A DNA stretch of 23,971 nucleotides from DATNPH01 sp036703315 (GCA_036703315.1 DATNPH010000103.1:1-23971), one strand, 5' to 3'; numbered from the stretch's first letter, positions 15,782-22,838 are shown. Notes: generated by a model not told the origin, from the letters alone. Numbers and translations are program-made.

Positions 15782-16006
15782 TCATTCGGTAAAACTTCCT
15801 TGATTCTCAACCATGGGCTGCCAATAGAAAGCTACTACTCTTGAGGCATCAATAGCATTACCCGCCCCATCAATATACTGAATTTTTGACCAACCTTGTC
15901 CTTTGCCCAGTTCTCGCTTTACACTTTCAGCTCTGTCTGCATCAACCTCAAACACAAAAGGAGTGGTAAACCCTTCTAACAGGACAGTAAATTTTACGCC
16001 ATTCAT
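15782..16006 (-). CDS. Small conserved-looking protein of unknown function
   Basis: From the ATG at 16006 this is a 74-residue soluble protein; a TTG at 16045 would add 13 residues. Alternating hydrophobic residues in KFTVLLEGFTTPFVFEVDAD suggest beta strands, followed by a short helix (AESVKRELGKG) and IQYIDGAGNAIDASRVVAFYW, consistent with a small alpha/beta or PH-like fold. I do not recognise the family. There are no cysteines or export signals. The ribosome site is weak (AGG about 12 bases away). It is convergent with the pentapeptide gene and ends six bases from the shared terminator stem. Confidence 0.72.
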   Translation of the reverse strand: MNGVKFTVLLEGFTTPFVFEVDADRAESVKRELGKGQGWSKIQYIDGAGNAIDASRVVAFYWQPMVENQGSFTE

Positions 16007-16326
16007 AGAAAAGTCGCCTGCAATAAACCTTAATAAGGCATACAAGTTAGTAGGATAATATCCAGAACAAAACTTTAAAGTTTTTGTAAAGTTACCTATA
16101 ATACAAAAATAATTACAGAGGTTATTTAGGTAATAGAGTAAGCTATTAATTTTATATATTTATAATTTTTGTAACCAATTTTAAGGTAAAAATCTTTAAG
16201 GTTTAGTCCTGACAAAAGCAAGTCTTTTTTTTAATAAAAACAGTTTTGCAAGGATGATATATGGCGGTTAGTAATGCAGGATATTATCCATCTATGTCAA
16301 CTTAAGCACAAAGCCACTGATAAAGA
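16007..16326. other. AT-rich gene-free interval
   Basis: About 320 bases with no coding frame and long A/T runs (for example TTTTTTTTAATAAAAA near 16230). It presumably contains the promoter of the small minus-strand gene ending at 15782. GGATAATATCC-like sequences appear in opposite orientations near 16051 and 16278, but no function can be assigned. Confidence 0.5.
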
Positions 16327-16519
16327 AAGGCAGAGGGCTCTTATGCAGGAGGAAGAAAGAATGCCTTCTTCCTTTGCCGTTCGGCTGAGCGCTCACGCCG
16401 AAGCCCACGACCCAAAGGAGTAAGGCTATCAAGCCCCTTCCAACTCTTCGATTTGGTGGCTCCCAATTGGCAGGGGTTAGAATCCCCTTCTAATGGGTTA
16501 CATAAGAGCCTTCTGCCTT
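16327..16519. repeat. 193-bp structured element with 19-bp terminal inverted repeats
   Basis: AAGGCAGAGGGCTCTTATG (16327-16345) is matched in inverse at 16501-16519 with one mismatch in 19. The interior holds several smaller hairpins: AGGAAGAA/TTCTTCCT (16350-16373), a near-perfect palindrome TTCGGC...GCCGAA with central TGAGCGCTCA (16380-16402), and AGGGG/CCCCT around TTAGAAT (16472-16488). A 26-codon reading frame (16343-16423) begins at the ATG inside the left repeat. The layout fits a miniature inverted-repeat element or a structured RNA; no target duplication was identified. Confidence 0.6.
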
Positions 16520-16596
16520 CATTTTTCTGCCTTCTTCAAACAGCGGCGTTCGTAGGGTAGGCTAGCGATCGCATAACAGACCCTCTTGAAATCTTT

Positions 16597-16624
16597 GGTG
16601 AGTTAGGATGAAGCCTAACCCACC
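16597..16624. repeat. Dispersed GTTAGG-type inverted repeat
   Basis: GGTGAGTTAGG (16597-16607) and CCTAACCCACC (16614-16624) form an 11-bp stem with one mismatch. Palindromes of the GGTGGGTTAGG/CCTAACCCACC type are, as I recall, widespread between genes in filamentous cyanobacteria. The surrounding bases 16520-16740 contain a HIP1 site near 16566 and no gene. Confidence 0.6.
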
Positions 16625-16740
16625 TACAAATTCTCAAAGAAGACACGCTACAAAGAATAGAAATTTTTATTCTTCCACTTCCGACTCCTTATTTTTAAGG
16701 AAGGCTTGAACTCAGCAACAATTCGTTAGTTGTAGCTAGC

Positions 16741-17019
16741 CTACCGAAGACAGCTAGGTGCTGCAACCCTTATCTTAGTTTCAAGGCTAGGATGTAGCTG
16801 TTTAGTTGAGCTAACTCTTTCTTTAGATTGATTGCGATCAGGAATTCTTTTGGTAATCCAATGCCATGAATCCGATTTACTCTCTAAAATGTTTTCTATG
16901 TCTGGCATTTCTTGGTAGCAATGGCTACAAAACCAATAGGTTCTATTAAAGGAGACATGACGAAGTAAAGGATTTGAACAGCAAGGGCATTGATTTTGGT
17001 TTTTCATAGTTTTTTTCAT
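16741..17019 (-). CDS. Small zinc-ribbon protein of cyanobacterial type
   Basis: From the ATG at 17019 the protein is 92 residues; a second ATG at 17007 gives 88, and a distant TTG at 17118 would give 125. The core CPCCSNPLLRHVSFNRTYWF followed by CSHCYQEMP has two CXXC pairs 19 residues apart, a classical zinc ribbon. I recall similar short proteins with CPCC...LLRH...YWFC..C.QEMP in many cyanobacteria, but I know no assigned function. The C-terminal 45 residues are polar and variable. GGGGGA immediately before the ATG at 17019 is too close to be ideal. The gene stands alone between two gene-poor stretches. Confidence 0.78.
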   Translation of the reverse strand: MKKTMKNQNQCPCCSNPLLRHVSFNRTYWFCSHCYQEMPDIENILESKSDSWHWITKRIPDRNQSKERVSSTKQLHPSLETKIRVAAPSCLR

Positions 17020-17437
17020 TTCCCCCAAGTCATCAGAGGCAATGACCCAATCCAGTGTTTTATTATTGATATTTCTATTGTCCTTATTCTTTTTATAAAA
17101 AACATATACTTGAATCAAATTTTGTTACTAAGTATTAACTAGTTAGACAGATTTAGAATGTAGAACTATAGCGACTATTCGCTTGTTCAGAGAGCCCGAT
17201 TATGTGGTAAGAATAGGTTTGTTTCAATAAGGCTAAAAATCAGTTAGACTCTTTGGCTCTTTGGCAAAATCATGTAGGGTGCTTAGCTATTGCTTGAAAA
17301 GTTGCTTAGTTTAAGTAGCAATAAAATAACTGTAGAATCCACTAGCTTAGAAGTTCAGAATTCCTCACCCACAAGCTATAGAAATTCGTCCTGGTAAAAG
17401 TTTTTTCTTTGAACCCCTCTAACTCAATTTTCACTAT
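17020..17437. other. Gene-free AT-rich interval
   Basis: About 420 bases with no supported coding region. A short direct repeat CTCTTTGGCTCTTTGGC lies near 17250-17266. The interval should include the promoter of the zinc-ribbon gene; no box is clear. Confidence 0.5.
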
Positions 17438-17629
17438 TTATTCAACTATTTTTAGCAATCCATGCCGGACACCATAAAATACTCGATCAATTAGCGTCCG
17501 CTCTTGTTCATCAAGCGTCTCTTCAAAAAGCAGAGCACATTTTAGAACAAACTGATCTCTGTAAGTAATTCTACGATTAACCAAGATTTGAGCAACTAAT
17601 TCTTCGATACTAATTTGGGATAAAAACAC
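17438..17629 (-). CDS. Small cyanobacterial protein, paralogue of the 23038-23244 product
   Basis: The conserved part reads ISIEELVAQILVNRRITYRD, then LLFEETLDEQERTLIDRVF and GVRHGLLKIVE. It aligns along its length with the protein at 23038-23244 (IVDRILHIGQLSRMEHLQLV, VTDDERSQINGIFDDIQTGH, LKVID). The pattern suggests a compact three- to four-helix domain ending in the G-x-LK(I/V)(V/I)(D/E) signature, which I recall as frequent among short cyanobacterial proteins of unknown role. The frame is open back to a TTG at 17722 (94 residues). The GTG at 17629, with AGG nine bases upstream, gives 63 residues, closer to the paralogue's 68, so I chose it. The start is uncertain. Confidence 0.72.
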   Translation of the reverse strand: MFLSQISIEELVAQILVNRRITYRDQFVLKCALLFEETLDEQERTLIDRVFYGVRHGLLKIVE

Positions 17630-17873
17630 TTTAGTTGACCTAGTCTTATTTTGAGCAACCTTTATAATCCTAATAATCAAATTGTGATAAAGATTTTTCT
17701 GTGATCCTAAGCCGAAAGTCAAAGTGACAGTGAGCTGACTTGCTGTGTGATATCTGTCACTGCAAGGCTGATGTATCTGGAAACAGGGGTAGGCAATAAA
17801 GAGTTGGGGAGCCGATTGTGTAAGGCGGTTTAATAATCGAAAGAGTGTGATACAGACAATAATTTACTAATAA

Positions 17874-18524
17874 TCACTCGTCGAGCAGTGGCAAAAAGGA
17901 ATTGGCGAAAATTGCGGCTTGGGTGCGATCGCGCAAGTTCAATCGGCTCAAAATATTGGTAACGTGATTCTTCACTGTTCCCTCAGAAATGTAGAGCGTC
18001 TGAGCAATCTCCCGGTTACTGGCACCATTAGCAATCAATCGCAACACCTCTTGCTCTCGTGGTGTCAGTTCTGCCCACCCTGGTGGTACAGTAATGGGTT
18101 GGGCTGGAGTTGGCGCTTTTGCCATTAGCTTCTCGACTAAACCGGGTCCCAAGTGGGTGTAGCCCTTGTCAACTGCGCGAATCGCCACGGCTAATTCTTC
18201 GGAGGGCGTATCCTTGAGTAAATATCCTTTCGCTCCGTGACGCACCGCCTGAGCTACGTATTCATCATCATCAAACGTCGTCAGCACCAAGATTTTCGTA
18301 TTGGCAAACCGCTGACAAATTTCTCGCGTTGCTGCTACCCCATCCATAATCGGCATTCGGATATCCATCAGCACGACATCAGGTTGCAACGTTTCTACCA
18401 GGGCGATTGCACTTTGCCCATTGTCTGCTTCTCCCAGTACCTCCAAATCTGGCTCTAATTCCAGCAGCGCTCTCAATCCCTGGCGGATAAGGCTTTGGTC
18501 ATCTACAAGCAAAACGCGAATCAT
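17874..18524 (-). CDS. NarL/FixJ-type response regulator
   Basis: Residues 1-120 form a receiver domain: acidic pair D8-D9, phosphoacceptor D54 (VVLMDIRMPIMDG), the switch Thr in LVLTTFDDDEY and the conserved Lys in GYLLKD. After a Pro-rich linker, residues 150-210 form a LuxR/GerE helix-turn-helix (LTPREQEVLRLIANGASNRE, then GTVKNHVTNILSRL). It should bind DNA as a phosphorylated dimer. It starts at an ATG and lies 107 bases downstream of the DesK-type kinase gene on the same strand, making the two a probable cognate pair. Likely targets are the divergent Spy-like genes (inference). Confidence 0.95.
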   Translation of the reverse strand: MIRVLLVDDQSLIRQGLRALLELEPDLEVLGEADNGQSAIALVETLQPDVVLMDIRMPIMDGVAATREICQRFANTKILVLTTFDDDEYVAQAVRHGAKGYLLKDTPSEELAVAIRAVDKGYTHLGPGLVEKLMAKAPTPAQPITVPPGWAELTPREQEVLRLIANGASNREIAQTLYISEGTVKNHVTNILSRLNLRDRTQAAIFANSFLPLLDE

Positions 18525-18566
18525 ACTACTAACTACTAACTACTAACTACTAACTACTAACTACTA
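18525..18566. repeat. Heptamer array ACTACTA, six perfect copies
   Basis: Six exact ACTACTA units and a partial seventh abut the response-regulator start codon, in its untranslated leader. The array is of the short tandemly repeated heptamer class known from filamentous cyanobacteria. It occupies the position where the regulator's ribosome site would be, and no Shine-Dalgarno sequence remains. Confidence 0.9.
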
Positions 18567-18568
18567 AC

Positions 18569-18600
18569 TGAATCTCCACCCCTTGTGGGTGGAGTATTCA
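18569..18600. repeat. Hairpin between kinase and response-regulator genes
   Basis: TGAATCTCCACCC (18569-18581) pairs with GGGTGGAG-T-ATTCA (18587-18600), giving 13 pairs with one bulged T and a 5-base loop. It lies inside the probable kinase-regulator transcript, 31 bases after the kinase stop. It could stabilise the upstream message, cause partial termination or mark a processing site. Confidence 0.6.
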
Positions 18601-18631
18601 ATCAGTCTCCACACTCTCTGCACAAGTCACA

Positions 18632-19882
18632 TTACAATTTTGGTAAAGGGAGCTTTGCTGTAATTTTGCACCCTTGAGTCGGTGCACTGTTAATCTCAAA
18701 TTCCCCTCCCAGTGCCAGGGTACGTTCTCGCATTCCTTGGAGTCCAAAACCGGTAGTGTTTTGATTGGCGTTAAACCCTCTACCGTTATCCTGAATGATC
18801 ACCTCCAACTGGGTTGGAAATGTTTGCAACTGAATTTTTACTTTAGTGGCATTGGCGTATTTACTGATATTAGTAAGTGATTCCTGTACGATTCGGTAGA
18901 CGGTAGTTATCACTTCAGGCGGTATTGAATGCGTCGGAATAATATTACACTCCGGCGAAATTCCAGTTGAGCGATGAAATTCTTCTGCTAAGGATGCGAT
19001 CGCGTCTTCCAAAGAACGCCCTTGTAGAGGATTAGAGCGCAGAGTAGAAACAGACTGACGGACATCTTGCAGCGCTGTTGAGCCTAACTGTTTCGCCTGT
19101 ACCAAGAACTTTGTAGCTTTTTCCGGGTCAGCCGATAATAGCTTCAGGGCAGTTTCCAGCTGAAGGTTAAGCGCTGTTAGGGAATGCCCTAGCGAGTCAT
19201 GAATATCACGGGCAATACGATTGCGCTCTTGCAGCGTGGCTTGGTCTTCAATTCGCAGAGCATACTGTCTTAGTTGATCATTAGCAACTGCAACTTTTTC
19301 TCGACTTTGGCGCTCAGCTAGCAAGGCATTCATTAACAGCAAAACAAACGCCAGACTCAATCCAAACAAAAGAGTATAGCCAGTCAGAATAAACTGCAAT
19401 CGCTCTCGTAGCAAAGGTCGCAGTGGTCGTTCTGAGAAGTTTTGAACCCAGTGTAAGATACTGAGCAGGAATAAGGTAAATGATAAACCTGTAACTACTA
19501 AGCGTCCCGGTAATTGAAAGATTAGACAACTACGAATGACAAGGACAACGTAGAGAAATGGGAAAAGCCGGATTCCTCCACCGACTAACAGGAGAAGTCG
19601 AATTCCTGAACCAGCTGCGGCTCCACCCCCAACGGCAGTTAATGAAATTAAGAAAATTTCTAGACTGGTGTAGAGTACTTTGTAGACCAACTTTCCAGTC
19701 GGCATTCTCAAACCCATTATCCCAAATCCAGCAACACTCAAAATTGCTACCAAGGGAAATCGGTAAACACGGTAAGATGGTGCCGGGAAGGCTTCAGATA
19801 GGGCAGTAATAAGTAGCAGAATCCACTCCAGGTAGAGGAGAAATCGAAAGGGATGGTTTCGGACTTTAATGGGACGGCTCAT
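18632..19882 (-). CDS. DesK/NarX-class sensor histidine kinase
   Basis: The N-terminal 185 residues contain five or six hydrophobic segments with only short loops, so the sensor is membrane-embedded like DesK or LiaS rather than periplasmic. A coiled linker (about 188-220, RQSREKVAVANDQLRQYALR) leads to the HisKA_3 domain, RNRIARDIHDSLGHSLTALN, with phosphoacceptor H228. The ATPase domain follows, with the N-box-like YRIVQESLTNISKYA and G boxes DNGRGF and GFGLQGMRERTLALGG. All catalytic motifs look intact. The start is the ATG at 19882. The gene is followed by the NarL-type regulator and is divergent from two Spy-like genes, with 236 bases between the starts. The stimulus is unknown; membrane or envelope state is inferred. 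Confidence 0.95.
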   Translation of the reverse strand: MSRPIKVRNHPFRFLLYLEWILLLITALSEAFPAPSYRVYRFPLVAILSVAGFGIMGLRMPTGKLVYKVLYTSLEIFLISLTAVGGGAAAGSGIRLLLLVGGGIRLFPFLYVVLVIRSCLIFQLPGRLVVTGLSFTLFLLSILHWVQNFSERPLRPLLRERLQFILTGYTLLFGLSLAFVLLLMNALLAERQSREKVAVANDQLRQYALRIEDQATLQERNRIARDIHDSLGHSLTALNLQLETALKLLSADPEKATKFLVQAKQLGSTALQDVRQSVSTLRSNPLQGRSLEDAIASLAEEFHRSTGISPECNIIPTHSIPPEVITTVYRIVQESLTNISKYANATKVKIQLQTFPTQLEVIIQDNGRGFNANQNTTGFGLQGMRERTLALGGEFEINSAPTQGCKITAKLPLPKL

Positions 19883-19998
19883 ATAATAGTGGATAATAAT
19901 AATTTTTTAAAAGCAATAGACTTAATAAGTTATTAGTCCTTACTTTGTTAATCACAAATCACTTTAAGGTTTTCTAGGTAGCGATACCAGAACCACTA

Positions 19999-20030
19999 GT
20001 CATACCCTGACACATGACTATTGTCATACC
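19999..20030. promoter_or_regulatory. Candidate operator: repeated GTCAT(ACC) boxes in a divergent promoter region
   Basis: GTCATACC occurs at 19999-20006 and again at 20023-20030, exactly 24 bases apart. An inverse copy ATGAC lies between them (20014-20018), pairing with the second box as ATGAC-TATT-GTCAT. They sit roughly midway between the divergent kinase and Spy-like gene starts (19882 and 20119). NarL-type regulators bind short inverted or tandem heptamers, so these are natural candidates for the linked regulator. Binding is not demonstrated. Confidence 0.4.
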
Positions 20031-20118
20031 TCAAGCGTGACTTTCTCCTCATGTGGTCTTTCGGTTCAACTTTCTACGATAGTGACACCGAATACAGGAG
20101 ATCCACAGGAGGCTACTG

Positions 20119-20559
20119 ATGAAAATCAAACTGATGCCGATGTTGCGGGGAGGCATTGCACTTACCGTCGTTGCTACTCCTCTCATCGTCCAAGCTCAAG
20201 CCAACACATTCGAGAAGCCGTTGGTTGAACAGGCACAGGCAAAACCTCAAGGTCGATTTGCTCCACTAAACCTGACCCAGACACAAAAAGACGATATCAA
20301 GAAAGTCCGTCAGGATGTGCGAGAGCGCATCAAAGGTATCCTCACACCAGAGCAACTGGAGAAGCTTAAAGCGGCTAGGAAAAACAAGCAAGGGCGACGG
20401 GAAGCGATCGCGGCAATGAATCTTTCTGAGAAGCAAAAAGCTGACCTGAAGACGATGAAGAAGTCAGCTAAAGACCAGATACAAGCCATCCTAACCCCGA
20501 ACCAGCAGCGGCAACTTGAAGAAACTATCCAACAGCGGCGTCAGCAACAGAATCGGTAA
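20119..20559 (+). CDS. Secreted Spy/CpxP-like (LTxxQ) protein, first tandem copy
   Basis: A 146-residue exported protein: signal peptide MKIKLMPMLRGGIALTVVAT with likely cleavage near VQAQA, then a basic, Gln- and Lys-rich helical body. Two repeats of the family signature are clear: LNLTQTQKDDIKKVR...GILTPEQ and MNLSEKQKADLKTMK...AILTPNQ. CpxP and Spy, the E. coli relatives, are periplasmic chaperone-like proteins induced by envelope stress. An excellent Shine-Dalgarno site (AGGAGG, six bases before ATG) implies strong translation. It is divergent from the kinase gene and followed 234 bases later by a paralogue. Function is inferred from motif and context. Confidence 0.87.
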   Translation: MKIKLMPMLRGGIALTVVATPLIVQAQANTFEKPLVEQAQAKPQGRFAPLNLTQTQKDDIKKVRQDVRERIKGILTPEQLEKLKAARKNKQGRREAIAAMNLSEKQKADLKTMKKSAKDQIQAILTPNQQRQLEETIQQRRQQQNR

Positions 20560-20613
20560 ACAAGAGGGGACAGGAGACACTTGCAACAGAATTATCTGTG
20601 TTCCCATGTCTTC

Positions 20614-20641
20614 TGGTTAGTGGTTAGTCGTTAGTGGTTAG
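20614..20641. repeat. Heptamer array TGGTTAG, four copies
   Basis: TGGTTAG, TGGTTAG, TCGTTAG, TGGTTAG stand in tandem between the two Spy-like genes. Its reverse complement (CTAACCA) differs by one base from a rotation of the ACTACTA array at 18525, so the two arrays may be related. Confidence 0.85.
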
Positions 20642-20793
20642 TAGGGAAGAGATATTTTCATTATTGGTTGTGTACTCGCGTTCATGGGGGTCTGACTTGT
20701 CTGTCTCATCTTCATTGACTTTGAGCTGATATTGCTCAAACGTGTAAAGTTTGATGATGATTACATCGAACACAAAACTTCAAGGAGTACGCA

Positions 20794-21306
20794 ATGAAAA
20801 TCAAATTGATCACCCTCTTGACTGGAGCCGTCGCTTTTACTTTGGCTTCAACTCCTTTTGTTGTCAAGTCAGTGGCTGCCACGCCAGTCCAATCATTGCT
20901 AGCGCAGGCAACAACACCAGCACGACTAGGTACATTTACAAATTTAAATCTGACCACAGAGCAACAAGACCAGATCAAGAAGCTTCACGAAGAGACTCGC
21001 CAGAAAATTGAGGCAGTTCTCACACCAAAACAACAGGAGCAATACAGATCGGTTCTTCAAAACCGTCGAACCCAAATGCGCGATCGCGCATCGGGCGATC
21101 GCAATAGTGCCCCAAATTCTGCCTCGCTAGGGGAACGTAGGCAGCAGAATGTCTTAGCGACGCTGAATCTGAGCAAACAGCAGAGAGACCAAATTCGGGA
21201 GATCATGCAGTCTTCAAGAGAGCAAATGAAGACGATCCTCACGGATACGCAACAAGAGCAACTTCAGCAACTCCGGCGATCGAACATGAGAAATCGCACC
21301 CGGTAA
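20794..21306 (+). CDS. Secreted Spy/CpxP-like (LTxxQ) protein, second tandem copy
   Basis: A 170-residue paralogue of the preceding gene. It starts with a near-identical signal peptide (MKIKLITLLTGAVAFTLAST) and likely cleaves near VAATP or LLAQA. Repeats are LNLTTEQQDQIKKLHEETRQ...VLTPKQ and LNLSKQQRDQIREIM...ILTDTQ, separated by a basic linker with HIP1 sites in its DNA (near 21079 and 21095). Helical, highly charged and without cysteines, it fits a dimeric periplasmic chaperone-like protein. AAGGAG six bases upstream of the ATG is a strong ribosome site. The long spacer from the first copy suggests it may have its own promoter. A strong terminator-like hairpin follows. Confidence 0.87.
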   Translation: MKIKLITLLTGAVAFTLASTPFVVKSVAATPVQSLLAQATTPARLGTFTNLNLTTEQQDQIKKLHEETRQKIEAVLTPKQQEQYRSVLQNRRTQMRDRASGDRNSAPNSASLGERRQQNVLATLNLSKQQRDQIREIMQSSREQMKTILTDTQQEQLQQLRRSNMRNRTR

Positions 21307-21414
21307 TTTTAGGACGCAAAAATGTTATTTGGGGCAATTCCTACATCTTGGAAATAATTCGGGCGGCTTGATTCTCCCCTCTCCACAATCGGGAACACTA
21401 AGCCCCGTAGTCAA

Positions 21415-21465
21415 TCGATAAGTGTCAGGTTCCCCCTCATGCCGTGAGGGGGTTTTTCTTATCGA
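21415..21465 (+). terminator. Intrinsic terminator with nested outer inverted repeat
   Basis: CCCCCTCA (21432-21439) and TGAGGGGG (21445-21452) form a perfect 8-bp stem with a 5-base loop followed directly by TTTTTCTT, a standard Rho-independent terminator. An outer pair, TCGATAAG (21415-21422) and CTTATCGA (21458-21465), encloses it. It lies about 125 bases after the second Spy-like gene and ends exactly where the insertion element appears to begin. Confidence 0.85.
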
Positions 21466-21514
21466 AAAGCGCCGTAAAACCCCTCGCCTTTAGGCAGGGG
21501 ATATAAGGTGCTTT
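21466..21514. repeat. Left-end hairpin of the IS605-type element
   Basis: AAAGCGCC pairs with GGTGCTTT (one G-T wobble). Inside, CCCCT pairs with AGGGG and GCCT with AGGC around a TT loop, leaving one bulged C. Such structured ends are recognised as single strands by Y1 transposases. Confidence 0.75.
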
Positions 21515-21623
21515 AGCGGAGGTACGTAGCTAACCAATAGACTTGACAACGCAGCCATGAAACTTCATCAACACTCTTATGTGGGAATGCTAACATAAGA
21601 TATGTGGTGAATAGGTCGAACCC

Positions 21624-22838
21624 ATGATTGTTTACGAGTTCAAAGTCAAAGGGAAAGAAGCTCAGTACAGAGCAATAGACGAGGCGATACGCACTTCCCA
21701 ATTCATCCAGAATAAGTGCCTGCGTTACTGGATGGATAATAAAGGATTGCGTCAATACGACCTCAATAAATACTGTGCAGTACTAGCAGCAGAATTCCCT
21801 TTTGCCGAAGAACTCAACTCAATGGCTCGACAATCGGCGGCTGAGAGAACTTGGAGTGCGATTGCTCGGTTTTTTGACAACTGCAAGAAGAAGGTTAAGG
21901 GTAAAAAAGGGTTTCCAAAGTTCAAGAAAAACTGCCGTTCGGTTGAATATAAAACCAGTGGCTGGAAGCTTTCTCCAAACCGAAAAGCTATTACATTTCG
22001 GGATGGTAAAAATATTGGAAGCCTTAAACTCAAGGGAACCTATGACCTGAATTACTACGACATCAAGCAGATTAAGCGAGTACGGGTTATCCGTAGGGCT
22101 GATGGATACTATGCTCAATTTGCCATTGATGCCAAGGTAAGAGTTGAACCAAAACTGACAGGAAAAATGGTAGGACTGGATCTGGGATTGAAGTTTTTCA
22201 TTGCCGACAATCAAGGCAATACAGAACCTTGTCCCCAGTTTTATAGAAAGGCACACAAGCAACTGAATCGAGCTAACCGCAAAAAGTCCAAGAAATTCAA
22301 CAAGAGTGCTAAACCGCCGTCAAAAAACTACCACAAGGCTAGAGGTCGATATGCTCGGAAACATTTAAGAGTAAGTAGGCAGCGAAAAGAGTATTGCAAG
22401 CGAGTTGCGTACTCCGTTATCCAGTCTAACGACTTGGTAGCTTATGAAGACTTAAATGTTCAAGGGCTGGTAAAGAATCGACATCTAGCTAAATCTATCA
22501 GCGACGCAGGATGGTCAACATTTCGCCAGTGGTTGGAGTATTTTGGCTTTAAATATGGGAAAGTAACTATTGCTGTGCCTCCCCATAACACCAGTCAAAA
22601 CTGTTCCAACTGTGGAAAAAAAGTCAAGAAGTCCCTATCAACTAGAACCCATGTTTGTCCGCATTGCAGATTTGTAGAAGACAGGGACGTCAATGCAGCC
22701 ATCAACATCCTGAAACTAGCACTGTGTACGGCAGGGCATGCCGGAACTTACGCTTGGGGAGATTTGCCCTCTTGGGCGATTGGAGCAATCCTGTCGTTTA
22801 ACGGCTTTTCTATGAACCAAGAATCCCACGAGCTTTAG
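21624..22838 (+). CDS. tnpB: TnpB, RNA-guided RuvC-like nuclease of an IS605-type element
   Basis: A 404-residue TnpB, the family from which Cas12 nucleases descend. It uses an RNA copied from the element's right end to cut DNA next to a short motif and so helps retain the element. The N-terminal helix-turn-helix/OrfB region is complete. The RuvC triad is present: D186 (GLDLG), E275 (AYEDLN) and D355 (DRDVNAA). The zinc finger is C327, C330, C345, C348 (CSNC...CPHC). No frameshift or stop is seen, so it is probably functional. The ATG lies 109 bases inside the left end; no strong ribosome site is visible. The reading frame ends inside the right-end hairpin, as is usual. Confidence 0.96.
   Translation: MIVYEFKVKGKEAQYRAIDEAIRTSQFIQNKCLRYWMDNKGLRQYDLNKYCAVLAAEFPFAEELNSMARQSAAERTWSAIARFFDNCKKKVKGKKGFPKFKKNCRSVEYKTSGWKLSPNRKAITFRDGKNIGSLKLKGTYDLNYYDIKQIKRVRVIRRADGYYAQFAIDAKVRVEPKLTGKMVGLDLGLKFFIADNQGNTEPCPQFYRKAHKQLNRANRKKSKKFNKSAKPPSKNYHKARGRYARKHLRVSRQRKEYCKRVAYSVIQSNDLVAYEDLNVQGLVKNRHLAKSISDAGWSTFRQWLEYFGFKYGKVTIAVPPHNTSQNCSNCGKKVKKSLSTRTHVCPHCRFVEDRDVNAAINILKLALCTAGHAGTYAWGDLPSWAIGAILSFNGFSMNQESHEL

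Noticed and set aside
14821..15810. Long minus-strand reading frames opposite the pentapeptide-repeat gene
   Set aside because: They are low-complexity mirror products of the A(D/N)LXX repeat, without start signals or plausible protein character.
16472..16488. T-arm-like stem AGGGG-TTAGAAT-CCCCT suggesting a tRNA
   Set aside because: No matching acceptor stem, D-arm or anticodon arm can be found at tRNA distances; it is better explained as part of the structured repeat element.
18525..18570. Tandem ACTACTA array as a possible CRISPR array
   Set aside because: Units are 7 bp and contiguous, with no unique spacers and no cas genes; this is a simple heptamer repeat.
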